From Catenuloplanes atrovinosus (lineage in GTDB: Bacteria > Actinomycetota > Actinomycetes > Mycobacteriales > Micromonosporaceae): DNA of 64,000 nt. Both the position numbers and the translations under genes were made by a program. Shown piece after piece: positions 58,203 through 64,000 of this stretch (position 1 is the first letter of the stretch; each line of letters opens with the position of its first letter). The stretch is from NCBI RefSeq assembly GCF_031458235.1, contig NZ_JAVDYB010000001.1, positions 6,062,001 to 6,126,000 on the forward strand, given 5' to 3'. The notes below the pieces were generated by a model that worked only from the letters and a program-made list of their open reading frames with translations, did no database searches and was not told the origin of the DNA.

Positions 58203-58420
58203 TGGTCACTTCCTACTCGCAGCCTGCTCACTCAAGGTCTGCGAGGACGAGCCAAGGCCCGCGGTACCACCCCGCTTGACGACCGAGGATCCGGTCGCCC
58301 GCTCATTGCCGGCTGTGACGGGCCGTCCCGTCCGGTTCTACTCGGCCCCCAGAGGGGGCTTTTCTTCCGGAGGCTCCCCGGTGATGGCCGGATCGACGCC
58401 TTGCTGCCCTCCAGAGTACC
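58203..58420 (-). ncRNA. T-box riboswitch leader of ileS
   Basis: The T-box core GGGGTGGTACCGCGG is at 58259-58273 on the minus strand, which pairs with the tRNA acceptor end. An ATC specifier triplet is at 58383-58385 (GGCCATCACCGGGGAGCC), reading tRNA-Ile. No T-run is visible; instead CTCGCAG (58239-58245 on the minus strand) can pair with CTGCGAG (58216-58222) just before the AGGAAG ribosome site, so control is probably at translation initiation, as in actinobacterial ileS leaders. Uncharged tRNA-Ile would raise ileS expression. Boundaries approximate. Confidence 0.85.
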
Positions 58421-58501
58421 CACCCTCCCCCGCCGGCCTCATCCGAGTTACCGGTGGTTCGGCCGGACCCGAATTCGTTTCTCGCCGTGCCCCGCACGCT
58501 C

Positions 58502-58507
58502 TAGGTT
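58502..58507 (+). promoter_or_regulatory. -10 box for leaderless ABC ATPase mRNA
   Basis: TAGGTT with 7 nt to the ATG at 58515; no ribosome site upstream. Confidence 0.5.
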
Positions 58508-58514
58508 CGGGCGC

Positions 58515-59510
58515 ATGGAGAACGCGATCGAGGCTGAGGGGCTGCGGCGTACCTACCGCAGCCGCACGGGGTGGCTGAGACCGAGGACCACCGAGGTGCA
58601 CGCGGTGCGCGGCGTGGACCTGACGGTGGGCCGGGGCGAGCTGTTCGGCCTGCTCGGGCCGAACGGGGCCGGCAAGACCACCACCATCAAGATGCTGAAC
58701 ACGCTGCTCATCCCGTCCTCCGGTACCGCCCGGATCTGCGGTTTCGACGTCGAGCGGCAGACCCGTGAGGTGCGCAGGCGGATCGGGTACGTGTTCGGCG
58801 GCGACCGGGGCCTCTACGAGCGCCTCTCCGCGCTGGACAACCTGCGGTACTTCGCGGAGCTGTACGGCGTGCCCGCGCGCGAGCAAAAGCGCCGGATCGC
58901 CGAGCTGCTGGAGCTGGTCAAGCTGACCGGCCGGGAGCGGGAGCGGGTGGAGGGGTATTCGCGCGGCATGCGCCAGCGGCTGCACATCGCGCGCGGTCTG
59001 CTCCACTCCCCCGAGGTGATCTTTCTGGACGAGCCGTCGATCGGCGTGGACCCGGTGGCCGCCCGCGAGCTGCGCGCCACCGTGGCGAACCTGGCCGCGA
59101 CCGGCACCACCGTGCTGCTGACCACGCACTACATGGCCGAGGCGGACGAGCTCTGCGACCGGATCGCGGTGATCTCGGACGGGGAGATCCAGGCGCTGGG
59201 CACGCCCGCGGAGCTGCGCCACCGGGCGGACGGGCGGCGCGTGCTGGAGATCGAGGCCTACGGCGTACCCGCGGACGCTCTTGAAGATCTTCAAAACCTC
59301 CCGGGGGTACGCGAGGCGGCGGTCGAGGAGCGCGGCCAGGTGCAGGTGCTGACCGTGCAGTCGGACGCGGACGTGGACGTGCAGCAGGACGTGCTGCGCC
59401 GGCTGGACGGGGTGCGCCTGGGCCGGGTCACGTCCCGCGAGCCCACGCTGGAGGACGCGTACGTGGCGATCATCGCGGCGGCCGGCAAGCGGGAGCCGGT
59501 GATCGTGTGA
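58515..59510 (+). CDS. ABC-2 exporter ATP-binding protein
   Basis: 331 residues from ATG 58515; the enormous upstream frame is antisense of ileS. Walker A GPNGAGKTTT, signature YSRGMRQRLHIARG (a variant of LSGGQ), Walker B VIFLDEPSIGVD, H-loop LTTHYMAEADEL. C-terminal extension (VLEIEAYGVPADALEDLQNL, then SREPTLEDAYVAI) is typical of the DrrA/NatA-type exporters. Powers export together with the two permeases that follow; the substrate is unknown. Coupled to the next gene by a 4-nt overlap. Confidence 0.93.
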   Translation: MENAIEAEGLRRTYRSRTGWLRPRTTEVHAVRGVDLTVGRGELFGLLGPNGAGKTTTIKMLNTLLIPSSGTARICGFDVERQTREVRRRIGYVFGGDRGLYERLSALDNLRYFAELYGVPAREQKRRIAELLELVKLTGRERERVEGYSRGMRQRLHIARGLLHSPEVIFLDEPSIGVDPVAARELRATVANLAATGTTVLLTTHYMAEADELCDRIAVISDGEIQALGTPAELRHRADGRRVLEIEAYGVPADALEDLQNLPGVREAAVEERGQVQVLTVQSDADVDVQQDVLRRLDGVRLGRVTSREPTLEDAYVAIIAAAGKREPVIV

Positions 59511-60277
59511 GAAGCCTGCGCATGCTGGTGCTCGGGATGCTGTTCCACATGAAGCACGTGTCCCGGTCGCCGTTCGACCTCGCGGTGTTCGTGGTGGTGC
59601 CGGTGGTGCAGGCCACGCTCGCGGTGTACCTGTTCCGCGCGTCCGCGGAGCCGCAGAAGCTGCTTCAGGCCGCGGTCGGCGCCGGGATGATGGGCGTCTG
59701 GTCGTCCGTGCTGTTCGGCGCCGGCGGCGCGATCCAGTCCCAGCGCTGGCAGGGCACGCTGGAGATGCTGATGCTGGCGCCCCGGCGGCCCGTCATGATC
59801 TTCCTGCCGATCACGCTGGCCCAGGGCGCGATCGGCAGCTACGCGCTGCTGGCCACGCTCGTCTGGGCCCGCGTGCTCTACGGCATCCGGCTGGACTTCG
59901 CGCGCCCGTGGGCGTTCCTGGTCACCGCGCCGGTCACGGTGCTGTCGCTGGGCGCGTTCGGCATCCTGCTGGCGTCGCTGTTCGTGCTGCTGCGCCACGC
60001 GAACGCACTGCAGAACGCGCTGGAGTACCCGGTCTGGCTGCTCTCCGGCATGCTGCTGCCGATCTCGTCGCTGCCCGCGTGGACCGGCCCGCTCGCGGCC
60101 GTGCTCCCGACCACCTGGGGTGCGCGGGCGATGCGCGAGGCGACCGCGGGCGGCGCGGTCTGGCCGTCGCTCGCCTGGTGCGCCGGGATCAGCGCGATCT
60201 GCCTCGCGCTCGGCGCACTGTCCCTGGTCCACGTGGAGCGGCGGGCCCGCGCGGCGGCCACGCTGGCGCTGGCATGA
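59507..60277 (+). CDS. ABC-2 type permease 1
   Basis: 256 residues; the GTG overlaps the ATPase stop by 4 nt. Six helices by hydrophobicity, opening with SPFDLAVFVVVPVVQATLAV, and the ABC-2 signature around LEYPVWLLSGMLLPISSLPA. It pairs with the second permease as a heterodimeric exporter channel. Confidence 0.88.
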   Translation: MRSLRMLVLGMLFHMKHVSRSPFDLAVFVVVPVVQATLAVYLFRASAEPQKLLQAAVGAGMMGVWSSVLFGAGGAIQSQRWQGTLEMLMLAPRRPVMIFLPITLAQGAIGSYALLATLVWARVLYGIRLDFARPWAFLVTAPVTVLSLGAFGILLASLFVLLRHANALQNALEYPVWLLSGMLLPISSLPAWTGPLAAVLPTTWGARAMREATAGGAVWPSLAWCAGISAICLALGALSLVHVERRARAAATLALA

Positions 60278-60339
60278 GCGAGCGAATCATCGGCTCAGCA
60301 CCGACCACAACGAAACCGCGGCGCGAAGGAGAGTCCGGC

Positions 60340-61128
60340 ATGAGGGGCACGCTCCGGCTGCTCGGGATGGGCAGCGTGATCGCGTACCGGGCGCTGTTCA
60401 ACTGGACGACGCCGCCGGTCTTCATCGGGTCGCTGCTGGTCGGGCCGCTCTTCCAGCTGATCTTCTTCGCCTACGTGGGCCGGCAGCTGTCGGTCGGCGA
60501 CGACCGGTTCTACATCGTCGGCAACGCGGTGCTGGCCGCCGCGTGGACGTGCGTGTTCGGCGGCACGATGGCGATCGGCAACGAGCGCCGCTTCGGCACG
60601 CTCGGCCACGTGCTGCTGTCCCCGCGCAGCCGCACGCTGATCTTCCTGGGCCGGGCCACGCCGTACGCGCTGAACGGCCTGTTCGTGGCCGCGGTGATCC
60701 TGGCCCTCGGCGCGGGCCTGCTCGGGCTGCACATCCCGGCGTCCGCGATCCCGCTGCTGGCGCTCTGCCTGGCCGCGGGCGCGGTGGCGTCCGCGTTCTT
60801 CGGGCTGACGCTGGGCGCGCTCGGGCTGCGGTTCCGCGACATCTGGGTGATCTCGAACGTGACGTCCGCGCTGATGGTGCTGCTCACCGGCGTGAACGTG
60901 CCGCTCGACCAGCTGCCGCCGGTCCTGCGCGCGATCGGGACGGTGCTGCCGATCACGCACTCGGCCGCGGCGGCCCGGGACGCGGCGGGCGGTGCGCCGA
61001 TCGCCGCGGTGGCGCCGGACCTGCTGATCGAGGCCGGCATCGCGCTCGCGTACGCCGCGCTCGCCGCCGTGCTGCTGCGGATCTTCGAGGCGGAGTCGCG
61101 GCGGCGCGCCTCACTGGACACGCTGTGA
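60340..61128 (+). CDS. ABC-2 type permease 2
   Basis: 262 residues from ATG 60340 (AAGGAG 8 nt upstream); ATG 60274, which overlaps the previous stop, would add 22 polar residues (MSERIIGSAPTTTKPRREGE...) and is the alternative. Helices include VFIGSLLVGPLFQLIFFAYV, LFVAAVILALGAGLLGLHIP and VTSALMVLLTGVNVPLDQLP. Ends directly at a 30-bp palindrome. Second half of the exporter channel. Confidence 0.85.
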   Translation: MRGTLRLLGMGSVIAYRALFNWTTPPVFIGSLLVGPLFQLIFFAYVGRQLSVGDDRFYIVGNAVLAAAWTCVFGGTMAIGNERRFGTLGHVLLSPRSRTLIFLGRATPYALNGLFVAAVILALGAGLLGLHIPASAIPLLALCLAAGAVASAFFGLTLGALGLRFRDIWVISNVTSALMVLLTGVNVPLDQLPPVLRAIGTVLPITHSAAAARDAAGGAPIAAVAPDLLIEAGIALAYAALAAVLLRIFEAESRRRASLDTL

Positions 61129-61158
61129 GAGCCGGGGCGCCGCGCGGCGCCCCGGCTC
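61129..61158. terminator. Perfect 30-bp palindrome between convergent genes
   Basis: GAGCCGGGGCGCCGC and its exact complement GCGGCGCCCCGGCTC with no spacer, starting at the base after the permease stop and ending 7 nt before the phoD stop. A bidirectional terminator without T-runs. Confidence 0.85.
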
Positions 61159-61165
61159 ACCTCGG

Positions 61166-62698
61166 TCACGGCTTCGGCAGCGTCCTGCGGAACAGCGACT
61201 TCCCGTCGATGTCGCGCAGGTCCACCGTGAACGCGCCGGTCCGCGCGTCGATGTTGACCTCGCCGAAGTGCTGGAACCCGGCGTACGGCGACGTGTTCGC
61301 GGCCGGCGGCGCGTTCACGAAGACCGCCTCCGGGCCGAACGTGCCGTCCAGCGCGTTCGGCCCGAACGCGCCCGCGTGCGCCGGGCCGGAGACGAACTCC
61401 CAGAACGGCGTGAAGTCCTGCACCGCGGCCCGCGCCGGGTCGTAGTGGTGCGCGGCCGTGTAGTGCACGTCCGCGGTCAGGAACACGATGCCGCTGACCT
61501 TCGCCCGGTGCGCCTCGCGGAGCACGGTGGCGAACTCCAGCTCGCGGCCGAGCGGCGCGCCCGGGTCGCCCTGGGCCACGCCCTCCTGAGCCGCCGCGCC
61601 GTCCGGCACGACCAGGCCGATCGGCAGGTCGTTGGCGATCACCTTCCAGGTGGCCCGGGACCGCTTGAGGCCGTCGATCAGCCACCGCCGCTGCGCCGCG
61701 CCGAGCAGGCCGCGGTTCGGGTCGGCGTAGGTGTTGCCGTCGTTGGGGTCCTTGAGCGTGCGCATGTCCAGCACGAACACGTCCAGCATCGGGCCGTACG
61801 ACAGCTTGCGGTAGATCGGGCCGGACAGGTCGGGCAGCGGCAGGTACTCGAAGTACGCCTGCCGGGAGCGGCGGGCCAGCACGTCCACCCGCTTCTCCGT
61901 GTACCGGGCGTCGTCCAGGATCTCGCCCGGGTACCAGTTGTTGGTGACCTCGTGGTCGTCCCACTGGTTGATCTGCGGCACCTCTGCCACGAACCGCCGG
62001 TACGGGTCGTCCAGCAGGTTGTAGGCGAACTGGCCGCGGTACTCGTCCAGCGTCTCGGCCACCTTGGACTTCGCCTCGGTCACCACGTTCGTCCACACGG
62101 TCCCGTCCGGCAGCGTCACGCTGGCGCTGATCGGGTTGTCCGCGTACACGGTGTCGCCGCTGTGCAGGAAGAAGTCGGGCCGGCGGTCGCGCATCGCGGA
62201 GAAGATCTTCATGCCGCCGAACGCCGGGTTGATGCCCCAGCCCTGACCGGCCACGTCACCGGTCCACACGAACCGGATGTCGTCGCGCCCGGTCGGCGCC
62301 GTGGTCAGCGAGCCGGTCAGCGGCGCGCTCGCCTGCCGGTCGCCCTCCACCCGCACCCGGTAGTAGACCTTGGAGCCGGACGGCAGGTCACGCAGCCGCA
62401 CCTTGCCGGTGAAGTCCGAGCCCGCGGTCAGCACCGGCCCGCGCAGCACCCGCGCGCCCCGGAAGTCCGGCCGCCGGCTGACCTCCACCAGCATCCGCCC
62501 GGCCCGGTCCGAGCGGGTCCAGACGATCGCGGAGTTCGCGGTCGCGTCGCCGCTCTGCACGCCGTGCGTCAGCACCGGCCGTCCGCCCGGGTGGAACGCG
62601 GGGGCCGCGCTCGCGCCGCCCGCCAGCAGTTGCCCGCCGATAAGTCCCGCACCCGCGCCGAACCCGGCCCGGATGAGTCCACGCCTGTCGATAGTCAT
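61166..62698 (-). CDS. phoD: Alkaline phosphatase D (PhoD family)
   Basis: 510 residues. The N-terminus is a Tat signal (MTIDRRGLIRAGFGAG then hydrophobic to SAAP). PhoD N domain at about 40-140, then the metallophosphatase domain with FLHSGDTVYAD, NQWDDHEVTNNWYPG and VFLTADVHYTAAHH that bind Fe/Ca. Secreted through Tat and acting on phosphodiesters and wall phosphates during phosphate limitation. I see no clear PHO box. Convergent with the ABC operon. Confidence 0.93.
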   Translation of the reverse strand: MTIDRRGLIRAGFGAGAGLIGGQLLAGGASAAPAFHPGGRPVLTHGVQSGDATANSAIVWTRSDRAGRMLVEVSRRPDFRGARVLRGPVLTAGSDFTGKVRLRDLPSGSKVYYRVRVEGDRQASAPLTGSLTTAPTGRDDIRFVWTGDVAGQGWGINPAFGGMKIFSAMRDRRPDFFLHSGDTVYADNPISASVTLPDGTVWTNVVTEAKSKVAETLDEYRGQFAYNLLDDPYRRFVAEVPQINQWDDHEVTNNWYPGEILDDARYTEKRVDVLARRSRQAYFEYLPLPDLSGPIYRKLSYGPMLDVFVLDMRTLKDPNDGNTYADPNRGLLGAAQRRWLIDGLKRSRATWKVIANDLPIGLVVPDGAAAQEGVAQGDPGAPLGRELEFATVLREAHRAKVSGIVFLTADVHYTAAHHYDPARAAVQDFTPFWEFVSGPAHAGAFGPNALDGTFGPEAVFVNAPPAANTSPYAGFQHFGEVNIDARTGAFTVDLRDIDGKSLFRRTLPKP

Positions 62699-62803
62699 GC
62701 ACGTGGTCTATCCGCCGAACCTTGCGCATCGTTGACCAACCGCGAAATCCCGCGCGAAACCCGCCGCAACCCGGGCAAGACCCGCTTCGCGGATATCGAT
62801 ATT

Positions 62804-62871
62804 CCCACTCCCGGCCTGCCCGGGTCCCGCATGCTCCCGCGGGCACCGGTCGTCGCTGGCGCTCCTCCCTG
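62804..62871 (+). repeat. Dispersed repeat, copy D
   Basis: CCCACTCCCGGCCTG, then CCGCATGCTCCCGCGGG and CGCTCCTCCCTG; 45 nt (62827-62871) identical to copy A. Unlike A-C it does not follow a gene's stop codon. Confidence 0.85.
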
Positions 62872-62946
62872 TCAGATCCGTGGCCGGTCGCGAGAAAACC
62901 CCGCCCGGGTTCTCGCCGAGGGGTTGCCGGACCCCGCGGATCTGAC
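62871..62946. repeat. Nested inverted repeats beside copy D
   Basis: GTCAGATCCG (62871-62880) and CGGATCTGAC (62937-62946) form a perfect 10-bp pair enclosing GCGAGAA / TTCTCGC (7 bp). This gives a two-tier hairpin. Confidence 0.6.
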
Positions 62947-63204
62947 GGGAAGCCCGGCCGCCGCAATGCCACTCAGCTTAAGTCGATCATGGCTTTGACT
63001 CGCGTCCTCGGCCGATGCCCGCCCGGCACCCGGGCCTCACGGCCAGGAGGCCGCATCACTCACCAGTGGACCACCCGGCGGTTCCGCGAGAACGGCACAC
63101 CGCCGCGCCGCGCATCCCCCGGCCGCGACAGCCACCGTCGATCTTGAGTACAGCCCGGCCCGGCCCGGGTGTCTCGCGGTGGGCGTCGGCGACTAAAGAT
63201 ACGT

Positions 63205-63237
63205 AGAGCACGTTATCGGCGGCTCTTGACGTGCTCT
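63205..63237. repeat. 9-bp inverted repeat in AT-rich patch
   Basis: AGAGCACGT and ACGTGCTCT separated by 15 nt. It lies about 125 nt downstream of ndk; could be a terminator without T-run or an operator. Confidence 0.45.
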
Positions 63238-63361
63238 GTGTATCAGTAACCAGTCGATCATGCGGTGGATCACGGGCCGCGAGCCACCAGAGCGTGCCGA
63301 GAGCCGCGCGGGCCGGAAGTGGCCCACGCGGCTTTCGCGCGGCGGGAAATGCGGCGGGAAA

Positions 63362-63787
63362 TCAGGCCTGGCCCGGGAACCAGAGGTCGATCTCGCGCTT
63401 GGCGCTCTCCGGGGAGTCGGAGGCGTGGACCAGGTTCTCGCGGTTGGAGAGCGAGAAGTCACCGCGGATGGTGCCGGCGGCGGCCTTGCGGCCGTCGGTG
63501 GAGCCGATCAGCGCGCGGGTGACCGTGATCGCCTCGTCGCCGGAGAGGACCAGCGCGACCAGCGGGCCGGACGTGACGAACGCGCGCAGCGGCGGGTACC
63601 ACGGCTGCTCGGTGTGCTCGGCGTAGTGCGCGTCCGCGGCGGCGCCGTCGATCGTGCGCAGCTCCATCGCGTCGATCGTGAGGCCCTTGCGCTCGAACCG
63701 TCCGAGCAGCTCACCGACGAGACCGCGGCGGACCGCGTCGGGCTTGAGGAGAACGAGCGTGCGCTCGGCCGGGGTGGTGGTGGACAC
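63362..63787 (-). CDS. ndk: Nucleoside-diphosphate kinase
   Basis: 141 residues. TLVLLKPDAVRRGLVGELLG at the start and the phospho-His in ENLVHASDSPESAKREI; the SLSNRENLVH block is complete. It balances nucleoside triphosphates by phosphate transfer. Monocistronic here and divergent from the gene starting at 63962. Confidence 0.97.
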   Translation of the reverse strand: MSTTTPAERTLVLLKPDAVRRGLVGELLGRFERKGLTIDAMELRTIDGAAADAHYAEHTEQPWYPPLRAFVTSGPLVALVLSGDEAITVTRALIGSTDGRKAAAGTIRGDFSLSNRENLVHASDSPESAKREIDLWFPGQA

Positions 63788-63961
63788 CGAACTGCCTCCT
63801 GGGATGGATCACCGCGTTCCCGATGGAACCGGCGTGACGTTGGGTACTCAGACTAATAGCCGCAGGTTGCGGGGCAGCCGTCACCCAGCGGATGACCTGG
63901 CCCTTCCCATCCCCCTCCGAACCGGCCTAGCCTGGTTTTCAACACTCCCAGGAGGTCCACT

Positions 63962-64000
63962 GTGGCGAACGGTACCCGACCGATCGCGCCGATCCGCAAG
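63962..64000 (+). CDS. Start of an unidentified gene (cut by window edge)
   Basis: GTG 63962 preceded by AGGAGG with 6 nt spacing, opening MANGTRPIAPIRK. Only 13 codons are visible; function not inferable. Confidence 0.65.
   Translation, partial: MANGTRPIAPIRK

Larger units (their letters stand above)
62699..63361. other. Repeat-bearing intergenic region
   Basis: 663 bp with no convincing gene. It holds repeat copy D (62804-62871), flanking hairpins (GTCAGATCCG at 62871 with CGGATCTGAC at 62937, and GCGAGAA at 62890 with TTCTCGC at 62910), and an AT-rich patch with the 9-bp inverted repeat AGAGCACGT/ACGTGCTCT (63205-63237). The phoD promoter lies at its left edge. Confidence 0.6.

Noticed and set aside
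55074-58514. A 1478-residue plus-strand open frame running through ileS into the ABC ATPase gene
   Set aside because: Its first 1100 codons are the antisense of ileS with composition typical of shadow frames; the true gene starts at 58515 after a -10 box.

Overview
The window is a stretch of very GC-rich (about 72-74 %) chromosomal DNA from a filamentous actinobacterium. Housekeeping gene order (hrcA-dnaJ-rsmE, hemW, lepA, rpsT, holA-comEC-comEA, degV, rsfS, nadD, obg-rpmA-rplU, rne, ileS with a T-box leader, ndk), frequent GTG/TTG starts, and -10 boxes placed 5-7 nt before start codons (leaderless mRNAs) all fit the Micromonosporaceae (Actinoplanes/Catenuloplanes-like). I call the family with fair confidence and the genus not at all. 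I recognise no transposase, prophage, CRISPR array, rRNA or tRNA.

Layout. 1-13.4 kb: a truncated secreted DNRLRE-type protein, a GNAT enzyme, the CIRCE-controlled hrcA-dnaJ-rsmE heat-shock/ribosome operon, a repeat-bearing DUF4870 membrane protein, hemW, a crotonase, a secreted muralytic-like protein, a GlsB-type membrane protein, NUDIX-lepA, a phosphotransferase and rpsT. 13.4-15 kb: a GNAT gene followed by a roughly 1 kb non-genic, repeat-rich segment. 15-25.8 kb: a repeat-rich membrane protein, holA-comEC-comEA, a DUF1444-like gene, DegV, a lipoprotein, a phosphatase, rsfS and nadD. 25.8-39.3 kb: pepN, small accessory genes, obg-rpmA-rplU, a lipoprotein, rne and the TIGR03936 radical-SAM partner gene.

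39.4-48.9 kb looks like an accessory island. It holds rmlA, a methyltransferase, a TetR/SnoaL pair with four copies of an operator, and a set for a dTDP-4-amino-6-deoxysugar and its transfer: a WecE/RffA-type aminotransferase, a GNAT acyltransferase, a polyprenyl-phosphate-type GT2, a GtrA flippase-like protein and an 864-residue GT-C-like membrane protein. The island separates TIGR03936 from TIGR03960 (49.0-51.0 kb), genes usually found side by side.

51-64 kb: a proline-rich membrane protein with a TTA codon, an iron-sulfur (6-4) photolyase, a PlsC acyltransferase, ileS with its T-box, an ABC-2 exporter, PhoD phosphatase, ndk and the first codons of one more gene.

The most unusual signal outside genes is a dispersed repeat of about 45-80 bp in five copies (21.9, 22.2, 41.2, 54.3 and 62.8 kb). 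Three copies begin 10-11 nt after a stop codon, always with the same end facing the gene.
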